From Ptychodera flava (taxonomy: Eukaryota > Hemichordata > Enteropneusta > Ptychoderidae), in assembly GCF_041260155.1 (NCBI RefSeq), contig NC_091933.1:31427933-31491932 (forward strand): 64,000 bases of DNA, read 5' to 3'. Of this stretch, positions 24,421 to 36,397 are shown in pieces. Positions within the stretch are counted from its first letter, which is position 1, and every line of letters begins with the position of its first letter. Below the pieces are notes generated by a model. That model made no database searches, was not told where the DNA came from, and was given only the letters and a program-made list of their open reading frames with translations. Made by a program: the position numbers and the translations under genes.

Positions 24421-24788
24421 TTGAGTGAACAACTGAAGTGCGTCCAGCACATGCCCAATTTTCAGTCTTGAGACAGGAAGCTGAACAAGCGCACGGTCCG
24501 ACAAACAAAACTGGCATGAAATGGCTGTGCATGTGGCTTCGAAACCTGCCTTTATCACGATCACTCGACACTCCCTGCGGACTAACCGCCATGTGCTAAC
24601 AACATCGTAACCACAATTTGTATATTGCGTTGATTTGGGTCACCTGGTCCTTAGCCTTTACAGTGGACGGTGTGAGGGTAATAGCACCATAGACCCTCGA
24701 GAAAACTCATGGCCTGTGACATTTTTGCCAGGGGCGTTAATAAAAGTTGGGTTGGTCACTGTGTATGCTGTGGGTTGGTGTTGACCTG

Positions 24789-25165
24789 GTTGGTTAGGCA
24801 AAAAATGAATTGTGCAGTTCCGATGACATGGTTTTCAATAATAGGGTAGGGAGGTCGGCAGGAATTTTTTCCAAGGCATTTTTAATTTTAAATATGCATT
24901 TTCAGGGGTTCAGGGTGGTCAAACACTGGCCACAACATTTCAAGAAAAATGTATCATACATGTAAAAGGAAAAACGAAACATAAAAAACATCTTTGTTCA
25001 AGCAAAACTCAAATGTCAAGTGACGAATGCGTGATTTTGAAGATTTTTTCCTTCTTTTTTTTACTTCCGTGTTTACGTAGCTCTAAAAAGTTAAGGGTCA
25101 GCACTTAAAAATAGGGTAGGTCGGGCTATCGGAACAGCACAATTTTTTTGTTCGGCCTCACCAAC
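24789..25165. mobile_element. Small foldback (MITE-like) element
   Basis: About 380 bp. The left arm GGTTAGGCAAAAAATGAATT continues to TGTGCAGTTCCGAT. It is mirrored by the right arm ATCGGAACAGCACAATTTTT, which ends CGGCCTCACCAAC. No coding capacity. Nested in the 6.3-kb element. Confidence 0.5.
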
Positions 25166-26833
25166 TGTCAAATGTGGTTAGTGCCAGGGCCTGTACGGAG
25201 GTTTGCGGGCTTGTCAAACACCTACTAGTGTCAACAGATTAGTCAATTAGCGAGCGTTATCTATTAACAGGTAGCTGTTGAATAAAAACAATACATTGAT
25301 TATAATAGGAAGAGTGGTAAATTAGGTGGCAAGGTGGTTTTTCCACAGATCACAGATCCGTGATGGAGGGACTCTACACACAGTGCAGACTGCATTTCCA
25401 GGAGGACATCAAAATATGGTCTGAGGTTGACACAGTATAAACACATTACAGCAACAGAATACAAATCTGTGTTGGGAATTGTGTATTTTCTCTCCAATAA
25501 AGCCTTAAAACATTTCTGGTCAGCGTGTTCGCTTTTTTACCTCCATGCACACGGGACCGTGACGTACACTCAGTGTATCGTGTCTGGTTGAACAAATTCC
25601 CTAGGCTGCCGGTGAATCCCTGTCCTGCCAAATATATATATTCTCTTCGGTTTTTTTAATGACAAAATTCTTTCAGTACATGTAGGAACGTGGTGAAATA
25701 ATTTGACAGGGTGAATAGATTGTGGCATGGTCCTTGTGGCGTGACATTTCTCATTCATAATACCGATAACGGCTCTTCAAAAATTTAAAAACTATGAGCG
25801 TATAAACCGGTGAAACTATGACAGCCAATGATGATCACAGAAGCAAGGCTTGGTCACCCGTCCGTGCATGGGTGGAGGGACTGTGGCTTGGTACATTGGT
25901 TTGGGACAAGGTGACCAAGTCACAGTCATCTCGACCACAAACATCTCTTTTTTAAATCAATGCTCATGTCAACCCTCATTTTTACGCCCATGATCAGATC
26001 TCCAATCACTGAACAGATTTTCTGCTACTCTTTCCATGTTTAAATATACCTCATTCTGCCGATCTATGCCCCAAATTCCAAGACTGACTGGCTCAAAAAT
26101 ATAATGTGATGAACAATGCAAGCTATGAGTCTCCATTGTGACAAATGACGGCTGGCATGCGGATGTACCCCCAAACAGTGATAACGAGTGAAGCCAATTT
26201 ACGGCTTCTGTATTGCAGTTTAGCTACACCATGGAGGTCTGCCCGTACCTTGATGGCTACATCAAGCCTAAGAACAGTGAATAAAAATTGTACATTTTAC
26301 CAAGACCGCTAGGTTCATTAACATTTATCTGAGATAAAATATCTCCGTAACACTCTCCGTCTTTCAAGCAATTCGTCCCGCGTTGTTATCCATAAACTAG
26401 TTACATCTTAAAGTGTAAAGAAAGGTAGAAGTCGTATACATTTACAATAAGTTTTAAAGTATTTAAAAAAGCGAAAAATTACATATTAAATTCCTTCTTT
26501 ACATCGAGTTTTAAACGGCATAAAGATGGCCATCCTCGCAACTCTGAAGAAATTAAGTGTACTTTTTTTTCATTTCCCTTACTTCGTCATCATCACATTG
26601 TATTCTCACTATGACAATACCATCTATTCTTATATTCAACTTAACTGTTTTCTTACAACTTAATTGCGCATATTCGTCATTATATGAGGCAGAGTGGGAT
26701 AATCGCCTATTTCTCATATCTGTTTCAGAGATTGACGGCTTAAATATTCCCGTCCTTTTTTACCTCGTTTGGCTCCCTTTAGGGGGCATAATTATCATAA
26801 ATTCTCATTTATCTGTTTCTGTCCCTTTTTTGA

Positions 26834-26868
26834 ATTTCTATAGAATTTCTATAGAATTTCTATTTGAA
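26834..26868. repeat. Short tandem repeat, 11-bp unit
   Basis: Three copies of AATTTCTATAG-type units. Nearby, GAGATAAAATATCTCCGTAA occurs twice (about 26332 and 27174). Confidence 0.6.
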
Positions 26869-28022
26869 TAGAATAAAGAATGGGCAACTTGAATCGCAAC
26901 ATCGTAATACGCATTCACTTTCTGTATAAATAATGCTCAAATGGAAAATATCTCGGTTTCGTAACACCGATGCTCCCATACATTGTCATTATAACTTAAA
27001 TAAAATCATCTCTACGATATGAAGTTTTCGCATTACTTCGTACGTAAAAGCCACTTTTATTCATCGTGACTACATAAAATTCTCGTAAAACTCGTCTTCT
27101 CACACATATGTTGACATATGTTGTTTTAATTAACCATTTTACTGGTGTCGATGACCGTGAGGTTCATTGTCTGAGATAAAATATCTCCGTAACACAATCA
27201 GTTATCACTTTTATGTCATACATGTCCGTTTCTGTCTCAAGGCATTGGCAGGATAAGTCCACACATGCCTTGTGAATGTTCAATTCTACAATGCGTCAAG
27301 CCATTTAGCCAAATGGTTCACTCAGGTTTATTTTGGACTAAGAAATTCATGGCAATCTAGGCATAATACATGGTAAATTCAAGCCATGGAAATACATCCC
27401 AAATACAGGAATGAATATAGATGAATTTAAACCATACAAATTCGTGGCAAATACATGATTGATACAGATTGTATTTGTAATCAGTATTAATCTTTATTTA
27501 CCTGTATTTACAATGTATTTGTAAGAGTGCATATACAGGTAAATACAGGCAAAAATACAGGGCCTGTATTTGTGTTTCCTGTATTACTCTCTATTGCTCT
27601 TTATTTACATGTATTTACCCTAAATACAGCCTAAAATACATGCCTGTATTGACCTGTAAGAGTTTTCACACAGTGTACGGGGGTTCTGAGCTTATTAACC
27701 ACAAGAGAATTGTTAGATTAAAAAGGTCGATTTCTTGTCTTGGAACCTTAAACTATTTGAATTCTAATATAACAGCTTTTTTCAACATTTCTCGGACTTC
27801 AAACAGTTCCACGTGCTCTGGATGTCCAGTGATTGCTCCCGGTTTTTCTACAAAGATCAGAAATTTGTAAACCCAAACCGCTCAAGCAGTCGTTTTCAGG
27901 CTACGCATCTTTTACTACTAGATAACTTTCGCGTTTTATGGCACACTTACTTCCGTATATATATATCACACAAAGGTAAATTGTGTCGCAGAGACCATTC
28001 GAAAGTGTCGTACGTCATTAAA

Positions 28023-28032
28023 GTCACATGAT
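28023..28032. promoter_or_regulatory. E-box-like site upstream of LRR exon D
   Basis: GTCACATGAT, 169 bp before the ATG at 28192. It aligns with the GTCACGTGGT site of exon B within a conserved 100-bp block (27940-28075). Confidence 0.45.
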
Positions 28033-28191
28033 ACTACTAATAGACTTGAGTCATCGGTGGATCAGGGGGTCATCTTGTTATGCACAATAGGCAGCAGAGT
28101 CGCAGATTCATACCGTCAGGATATCTAGAACGGCCTATTTTCGAGTATTTTCGTGTTTTCGGGGGAAAGACACTTATTTAGTAACGGCAGT

Positions 28192-29200
28192 ATGCAAGCA
28201 AGATACCGTAACACGATAAAACTTGCTAGCTATATGCTCAGCGTTATTATTTTTTGTCGCTTGTCGTATGCTCAGCGTCATGGATGTGTACCCGCGAAAA
28301 ATGTAACTTGTGCCAGTATCTGTGTCTGTCAAATGTGTGATTCGCCTTATCCAATAAAAAGGCTTTGGGTCGACTGTGGATTTAAGAAGCTGACTTCTGT
28401 ACCTGCAAAGATACCACAGGAAACGTGGAGCTTGGATCTATCAAATAATAGGATTGGGAAGCTCGATGCATCGGTGTTTTCACATCTGACGAATCTCACT
28501 CGACTCGATTTGAGCTACAATTTACTAGACTACAATGGAATGGACTCCCGGACATTCGAAGGTCTGGGAAATATGGATTACTTGATTCTTAAGTACAACA
28601 GAGCCATTAGTACGATTAAGAGTGAGTGGTTCCGCCCTATGTACAGTCTGTCGAGCATTGACCTACAACGGGCCAATGTGAAAACCATTTCTGAAGACGC
28701 GTTTAAATATAATATCAAACTACGATTTGTGCGTCTCATGGAGAACCTTATAAACAAGATTGAACCAGCACTGTTCCGAAATTTACCTTCCCTGGAGAAG
28801 GTATTGCTTCAAAGGAATCAGTTGAAATATCTACCTCCTGACATGTTCAACGGATCAGTGAACACTGACGAACTCAATGTGTATAACAATAAACTCACCA
28901 CAATCTCTTCGACGACTGGTCTTCAAAATATGGAGAAACTGAAACGACTGTCAGTGTACCAGAATCCCTTAGACTGTGGTTGTGATCTGGTCTGGTTTCG
29001 CCAGTGGATTGGCACCAGTGGCGTCATCGTGAAACCTGAGAATACTACATGTGCATCGGGAGTAAATCTGATGAAGTTCAATCCTGAGGATTTGCAGTGT
29101 GAATTTCCTGTTGTCATGGTGACCGTTTCGCGGCTGCTGTTGGATTTTTGCTCTTATGTTTCTTAATCACACTCATTGTTACCAATAGATGGAGGATCAG
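28192..29200 (+). CDS. LRR receptor exon D (type I), frameshifted before the membrane helix
   Basis: Closest relative of exon B. The Met that starts exon B is Ile here, so I use the next upstream ATG, at 28192 (MQARYRNTIKLASYMLSVII, then FCRLSYAQ). N-cap, seven LRRs and C-cap match exon B. After V-T-V two extra bases (29128-29129) shift the frame, giving a tail of 12 residues and a stop at 29164-29166. The membrane helix is readable in the other frame (AAAVGFLLLCFLITLIVTNR, then WRI), and the donor AG/GTCAGT after 29200 is kept, with weaker consensus. As read, the product is a secreted LRR protein. It lies upstream of LRR exon E with no TIR exon between. Confidence 0.83.
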
Positions 29201-32200
29201 GTCAGTGATTTTTTGCCTACTAACCGCCATAACATAACTGATTTACAACGTTATTCTATAAAATGCGGTGATTTTAGCGATATCAATACTTAAAATGTTC
29301 AAGTCTTAGAGTTTTCTTGATCCCACATCCTCAGATAAAGTTTTGACATTTAGGGCCTATGTGTTTTAGTCTTGTCAATGTAGTACGCTCTCGCAGTCTT
29401 TAAATATGAGCGTGTACTGTAGAAAACCCTTGTTCCCTTGTCATCAAAAATAATCGCACAGTGTCATCAATGCACTAACTAGGCTAACATTATGTCGTTA
29501 ATTTTAATGGGGAATCAGTTTTCAAGTCGATGGTGGAAGTACAAATTTAGTGAATTCAGTTTATAATATTTGAGTGTAGATGTTTTGCACTTTCTACTTT
29601 GGCATAGTTTGATTGCTGCTCCTGTCAGCCGAGCGCTAGTGGTAGGTATTTCAACTTTTTAAGGATCGACCGGTGTTCGGTACATGTCCCACAATACCCC
29701 ATATACAATACACACAATCCCGACACTGAAGCCATACAAAAGGACGACCTTTCACCTTTCACACCATATAATTCCTTTGTAGTTGCCATGGCAGATCCAT
29801 TTCATGGATCTTTTGAAATATTTCAGGATTTGTTCTATCCCCAGACGGTAGGAAAAAAACGAATGTCTAGGGTGGTAAATGCACAGTTCATGCGTATAAA
29901 ATTGTGATCATAGCAAGAACTTTGACCTAAATCTCCAATGGATATCTGTGAAAGGATAAGATCCGGCAAAATTATGTTTTAAAGGATAATATTTGTGTTG
30001 ATATGTTTTTCGATGTAGCATATGCCTACACAGCATAGCGTGTGAAAAGTTGGTATTTTGAAAGTGTAGTTGAAGTGTGATAGTAGACGTTTAAAGAAAT
30101 AAGAAAGCTGCTATTATTTAACTTCATATGAAGTCAATGCTAATACAGATCATATTCCCATTCTTCCCGGTTTTGAACCAACGTGTTCTGACTGAAGTCT
30201 GATTGATGATTTTTCAGGGAGTCTTCAAGACGTTAAGCGCTCGCCAGGACATATACATACATGTTTTTCTAACGCATCCTATTTTTGAAGCTCAAAGTGC
30301 AAGTGCAAGTGTCACCACATGTTGCGAGTGTCATTTGCGAGTGTCAGTTGCGAACTCCTGATCTTCTGAACTAACCATTCACATTACAAAACAGCATTGC
30401 CCAGATTACCACTTTAAAGCACCGCATGTTACGCAAATTATAATGTAGCGGCCTAGTCAAACAACAGAATATGCTTGAAACACACTGGACCAGTGTTTCA
30501 TTTGAAATCGTGTGAAAAAATGAATTAAGCGAGTCCTCTTTCTACAAAACAGGGAGAATAGCCCGTATTGGATGTATCAAAGGTTGAAGTTGAATGCATT
30601 ATTTCTCAATTTTGCAGTTGTTCTTCCACAGTCTATACGCTAATTTTGAATCAGCTTAACCCACGATGGGGCATTAATTCAGAACTTTTGTTACCTGTGC
30701 AGTTTGTAAAAGAACATTTCATAGACCTAAGAAGCATGTGTGTCTCCTGTCGAAAAGAGAAGAGATTTCTCTGAGTTATGCAAATCCTGGCATTGTGCGC
30801 ATACGAGATCAAACTTTATCCGCCAAACCAGGACTTCCACTTGTCAAATCTGATTTGTTTTCATCGTGACGTTTGCAAATATTGATAATTTATTCTTTCT
30901 TCAACTTACTCCCGTGTTCGATTATTATCCATTTGAGTTGCACCAGATATACAGATACACATCCTAATTGTGCAAAATTTTGACATCGTTGTCACCTGTG
31001 TTTAGACAACGGCTGCTTGTTCGTTGGTAGCATAGTGAAATCTAATCGTGGTGTCGCGAGTGGGCACAGGAGACACAGAAAACGCTTACGTATTTGTATA
31101 TGTGTCCGTCTATATGCATGGTGTATACTGTTTAACCGAACAACTCTTGGATAAGTCTAAATTTTCATATAGATAACCTTGGGTAAAGGAGAATGAAATG
31201 TGCATTAATACCAACTCCTTATTTAATGCTGCTTATAACAATAATTCGCTGTAGTGCTTATATTTGTGGAATGAAAAATGCCCTTGTGTGAATTGCACCA
31301 CATTTCTATATGACCTCGAGCCTGCACGTCTGTGATGAAAATACAAACCCTAACAGCCCACACAAAACACTCTGATGAGTACATAATTTTGATCAATTCT
31401 GCCACTTGCAAGCATTATTTTGAAAACATAAAACCATCAGAGACCGCAGCAATGTTGCACGTATCCCTGCACATAGATCGTTAGAAAACCAAAGCTCAGA
31501 CTACAAAGATTACTTCAACACCATGTATGAACGACTGACTACAAATGTTTGTAATACGAGGGACTCAAGCAATGCATGTGCATGTTTTTATGTATTTCCG
31601 GGATCACAGTCGGGTTATGTCGTCCAAAGATAATTAGAAATACCTTGCTTATCCTCTAAGAGAAGAAAAGCAGTCTCGAAAATGAATGTGCCTTGCACTA
31701 TGTCATTTGCGTGAAGGACATACCTACGCGGTTTCGAACAAAGAGTTATCGTTAAAGAAAGAGCTTTACGACACACATCTTTCGTATTGGATTTTGTACT
31801 TGTCAAAGGTACTGCTCGGTAGGCGTAAAGGCAGACAGGGTCTTCGTACCATATACCATTGTTATCACCGGATTTGTCAGGACTGTAAAGTAAATTTATG
31901 CCGCCATTGTTGTCGCTGAATACCGCCGCAGTAACAACACGCATTGTAAATACTTTCATGATGACATCATAGCCTATTTTACTCGCAATGGGTTCTGCTA
32001 TCGTTCTTTATTCAATTTTTTAAAAGCTTTATTTCTTAAAACTGAACTTTCGGACTATTTCGTTCTTCAAAATCAAATATATATTATCAAAAATGTAAAT
32101 CAAAAATACTTTATTTCATTCTTCGTCTGCAGAATCATGTGCATTCCACGAGCTTTCTTTTAATGTCTAGCGGGCCGCATTGCTTGTGACTCTAGTATCT

Positions 32201-33225
32201 AAAAAAACTCGCATGCGTATATCGTTGTATCGTTTCAACTTGAGAGCCCGATCGTAACGAGTGTACTGTAAAATCTTTTAAACTACCCTCAGATCAGGCA
32301 CACTTAACCTGTTTGCCCGAATTAGGTCAAACTTGCCGCACCCTGAGGTATATCTTATTTATCAACTGTGTACTACTCTCCAATGATTACAAAAGTCTTT
32401 TGTTGAAAACACCACTGAATGCTCAATCAAAACTGTTTTAAATCGATAACTCCTCACGTTTTTTACACATATTTATGCAGAATGCCTGACATATTTAATG
32501 ATACCTGATACATGTAGATGTCAACTGGACTGCAGGACCGAAGTTCCGCAAAGCTCATATACACCTTAAAAATAAAACGGCGTAATACAATGTAACGGTA
32601 AACTGACGTCACATTCGGAACGGTGTCGCATTTTTCGTACATATATCTTCGGAGTTGAAATTGCGATGCAGTTCCCTTCCGTACAATATCGTCGTTGCTT
32701 TAGGATGTGGCTGTATGTTGATTTCTTTTCTGAGGCATCGAGGGTATGTATTTGTGGTGTTGATTGAGGGGGCGGTAAATGTGTTGGAAGAAGGAAAATG
32801 GCAAAATTGGCTCAGTGTATTGTTGGTTTATGGGAGTTCATACGAACAAGCAAGAATCTCGGATATATACAGGCCGGTTAATGGCCGATCTATGCGTAGC
32901 AATGTTTTAACTTACCCTGAAAACATACGATGAAAAAACCATGGTTTGTTTGTCATATCATTTTCAGTCGCGAATACACTCATCCATGATCAATCGGACC
33001 TGAAGTGTGAAAAAACATACTTTATGCCTGATTTTGCGTTATTATTTAACCTGATTCCTTATCAAGTTATCCAGACAATTGCACCGTACAATAAAACGTC
33101 TAGTTCCATCAAATAGCAGATTGGACTTATGTATTTTCCAGTATATTTCTTGTGTTTGAAATCTACAGTGTCAAGTGGACATCGCAATTCCTAGCTTTCA
33201 ATGTGTCAACACAGCTTGTATGTGT

Positions 33226-33456
33226 GTAATGTCCAACATAATTGTTGTTACCTGAATTTTAGTCAGGGACTTGAATCCATATCAAAACAATAGCAGTCCT
33301 TGGTAATATCCAATATCATTGTTGTTAGCTAAATTTTAGACAGTGACTTGAATCCATGTCAAAACAATAGTAGTCCTCGGTAATATCCAATATCATTGTT
33401 GTTAGCTGAATTTTAGTCAGGGACTTAAAATTCATATCAAAACAATAATAGTCCTT
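33226..33456. repeat. Tandem repeat, 77-bp unit x 3
   Basis: Three consecutive units starting GTAATRTCCAAYATMATTGT at 33226, 33303 and 33380, with a few substitutions between units. Confidence 0.85.
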
Positions 33457-34857
33457 CTTGTAAACGACGCACAGTGTTTGCAGAGTTGTTATTCCAACAT
33501 ACTTTACAGTTACAGCACACTCTACAATTAGAACAGAATGATCGTATTTTCCAGAACAAAATGATTAAAATGTAACCTCAACAATCTGATATGTTAGTTA
33601 ATGCTAATATTTAGACGCCTCTGCAGTTAGAGTACCTCAGCTAGAGGCTTAAGGATTCAGCAGTGCATACGCGCCCGACACCTTGTGTGGGTGTCTTCTA
33701 ATGTTATAAACTTTTCAGCGTGGCCTTCTATAAACATCACATCATCGGGGGGTGTGTATAAGGGGAAAAGGTCACAGTTGCCACCCGTACTATTCACAAA
33801 ATTCTACGAAACTCATGGGGGAAAACCCGATGATGTCGTGCATGAAGGTAGTCAAAAGTTTCGCTTTCCTAGCTCACACACGATGACATCACATCTTTCA
33901 AATGTTAGTTTTGATGACTTTATTTCTGATCTTCAATTTTCTCATTCGAATAAAATAAAGAAGAGCATTTTAAATGAGATGCGTACACTAGTATTAACGA
34001 GGAATTACTTCTATTTATTGTAGTATATAAACGTTCAAACACTTTGAGGAATGATCCTATCACAAAGTTCCCTAGATTAGATAAAATTGATTATTACATA
34101 CGCCCACTTGAGCCTTTTCTGTGATTTTGTCGCACGAAGTATCTTGCAACGTTCTGTCACAATGTATAGTACACGGTGCATTTCTTGCTTCGGTTTCCCT
34201 GGGTCTATTGTGAGTGTACATAGCATGTTGTAATTTACATCCGTTCCAGTCGTTAAAGGCTATCACAGAGACGAGTTTAGCAAGGATGCAAAGCTAAAAC
34301 GAGATCTCTCATTCTGTAAAGACTCCCTAATCTTAACGTTGAGGCTGATCGATTCACTGCCTATGTCAACACAGAATTGAGACCATGAGAAGCACCCATG
34401 CACATCTACAGCGTTATGGTAAACGTCTACTAGCAAAAAAAGCAATCGTCCTTCGCATAATACAACTCATACAAACAGGAAATGTCTCTTAACAAAATGG
34501 CTGCTAAGCTCCAACAAAAGTCTGCATTGTGAAACAGATTGATCTGCATGTTCACTCTACCCCATGACATTACTCTCAAAAGTTTAAACGGCATCGGTGT
34601 ACAAAAAATTAAACCTTCCTAGTCTTGTTCTCCACAAGTCAGCAGGATTTGTCTCACAGACATGTCGCCTCTCGGAAAATTAGGAAAATTTCGGAGTCAC
34701 TGTGAGAGGAGGAGGAATTTTAAACCATAGCACGATGATGAGCCCTCGAAGGCAAGACACTTTCCTCCTCATTATAGTGGGTACCAAATTATGGAGAAAG
34801 GCTTGAATCATTCACTCACTAATTAATTTACTCACTAATCAATTAATTAATTAAACC

Positions 34858-34898
34858 ACGAAACTGTTATTGTTATTTACAATACAATAACAGTTTCG
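34858..34898. repeat. Perfect short hairpin
   Basis: Arms ACGAAACTGTTATTGT and ACAATAACAGTTTCGT around a 9-bp loop, upstream of LRR exon E. The paralogous site upstream of exon C (near 15100) has only the right half. Confidence 0.8.
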
Positions 34899-35238
34899 TA
34901 GTTTAAATGCCCCATAATTTGAACGGATCTATTCGAACATTTCTAACATATTCTTGCCGTCGTCGGCAATTTTAATTCTAATTCCTAAAACCGTTAATAT
35001 TTGATTTCGAGAAAACGCGATGGGCCGTCCGCCGAGCATTACTTGCCTTTCTCTACGGTTTCTAAATGTAGTAACTGCGGTTTCACGATTTTCCCATATT
35101 ACCGCCCTCGAACGTTCACACTGATCAATTATATTCAAATTATTAATTGATATGCACCCACGCAAGCAAGGAAACTTTATGCAGTAAGCATTGATTTCAA
35201 ATAAATCGAGGTGAAAGGTTGTTTCTTAGTTCAAAATG

Positions 35239-35248
35239 TCACGTGATC
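35239..35248. promoter_or_regulatory. E-box upstream of LRR exon E
   Basis: GTCACGTGAT, 161 bp before the ATG at 35400, nearly the full GTCACGTGAC consensus. It lies in a 200-bp block conserved with exon C and partly with the ghost loci at 46180 and 61745. Confidence 0.5.
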
Positions 35249-35399
35249 GTGAGGCCGAATCAATTATCATACACAAAAGAGCACAGGCCTGCGAAAAGTA
35301 AGTATTGCATTGTGCCTACGTCTGTATGAGCAGTCCTTTCCTTAAGAGGCAGAAGAGCGACCGTTCGCCGTTGCAGTGCACAATACCCTTCATGACAAA

Positions 35400-36397
35400 A
35401 TGTCGGCAATCAAAAGTAATGCAGCCCTGGTATGCCTAATTGCCATTGGTTTTTACACGATGTACGTATACGCTGGAAGCTGTGTTCCGGCGACGAATGT
35501 GTCCTGTCCCAGTGTGTGTATCTGTGAGTACTGTGATCTGCCGTGGCCAATTAAAAGGCTGAGAGTCAGCTGCGACTCCAAGAAGTTGAACTCTGTACCC
35601 CAAGATATACCACTAGAAGCAGTATCTCTCAATCTTGCCAAGAATAATATCGGATTGCTGAGAAGACCCGGAGAGCTTTCATATTTGAAGCACTTGTATC
35701 GACTTGATCTGAGTTACAACCAGCTGGATAGCAACAATATTCATCCTAAAACGTTTGATGGCCTTGTAGAGTTGAATAACTTAATTCTCAAATTCAACAG
35801 AGCTCTTAAAACAATTCCTAACGAGTGGTTCCGTACTCTGAAAAATCTGTGGAAAGTAGATCTGGAAAGAGCTCACGTGGAAACAATTTCTGAAGACGCC
35901 TTCAGATTCAATACGAAGTTACGATTCATAGTGCTACGCGATAATCTGATCAAAAATATTGAACCAGGATTGTTTCGAAATTTACCATCGCTTGAAAAAG
36001 TGCTCCTGCAAACGAACCAGTTAAAGAATTTACCACCCGACATGTTGAATGGGTCAATTAAAGCCAACGAATTGAATGTCTATAGCAACAAGCTCAGCAC
36101 AATCACACCTATGGCCGGTCTTCAAAATATGGAGAACTTAAAACGACTGTCGGTGTACCATAATCCCTTAGACTGCGGTTGCGATCTGGTGTGGTTTCGT
36201 CAGTGGATCGACACTAATGACGTCATCGTGAAAGCTCAGAATACTACATGTGCATCGGGATTAAATCTGATGAAGTTCAATCCTGATGATCTTCAGTGTG
36301 ACTTTCCTGTCGTCATGGTAACCGTTTTAGTCTGTCTTTGTATCATTCTTCTCTGCGCAGTGATTGCACTCTTGGTCTCCAATAGATGGAGGATCAG
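35400..36397 (+). CDS. LRR receptor exon E (type II), intact
   Basis: Intact paralogue of exon C, five codons longer in the N-cap (CEYCDLPWPIKRLRVSC). The ATG at 35400 gives the signal peptide MSAIKSNAALVCLIAIGFYT plus a few residues. Seven LRRs follow (LYRLDLSYNQLDSNNIH, LNNLILKFNRALKTIP and so on), then the C-cap NPLDCGCDLVWFRQWIDTND and the membrane helix VCLCIILLCAVIALLVSN, then RWRI. The donor AG/GTATGT after 36397 is phase 2, and joining to 38203 gives 507 residues. The intron-retained tail YVAKSQQC ends at 36423-36425. Compared with exon C the differences are spread through the LRRs while the cap is nearly the same. Confidence 0.92.

Larger units (their letters stand above)
21478..27740. 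mobile_element. 6.3-kb inverted-repeat DNA element, no transposase recognised
   Basis: Ends are inverted: AGACAAGAAATTGACCTTTT at 21478 against the complement of AAAAGGTCGATTTCTTGTCT at 27740. The inverted repeats run about 380 bp inward (with a smaller element inserted in the left one) and are full of TGTATTTACCTG-like units at 22080-22300 and 27440-27660. Both flanks belong to receptor-unit sequence: the left flank matches the region after TIR exon a, and the right flank leads into the promoter of LRR exon D. I see no target duplication and no long open frame, so this is a degenerate or non-autonomous element. Smaller foldback units are nested inside. Confidence 0.65.
29201..35238. other. 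Interval between LRR exons D and E
   Basis: About 6 kb without a supported gene. 29400-30760 matches 12000-13760. 31000-34550 is extra relative to the B-C interval and largely unexplained. It holds a 77-bp tandem repeat (33226-33456) and an open frame near 33685-34023 with no recognised family. 34620-35238 matches 14700-15489. No TIR exon relic is visible. Confidence 0.55.

Noticed and set aside
21478-27740. Virus-like element (Polinton or LTR type)
   Set aside because: Only inverted ends are seen; no capsid, polymerase, integrase or reverse transcriptase signature, and the length is small for a Polinton.
33226-33456. CRISPR-like array
   Set aside because: Three adjacent 77-bp units without spacers in an animal genome; an ordinary tandem repeat.
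33685-34023. Open frame of about 112 codons between LRR exons D and E
   Set aside because: It starts at GTG, has no recognised domain, no paralogue in the B-C interval and no splice context I can defend. It could be a fragment of an unknown element, but evidence is too thin.
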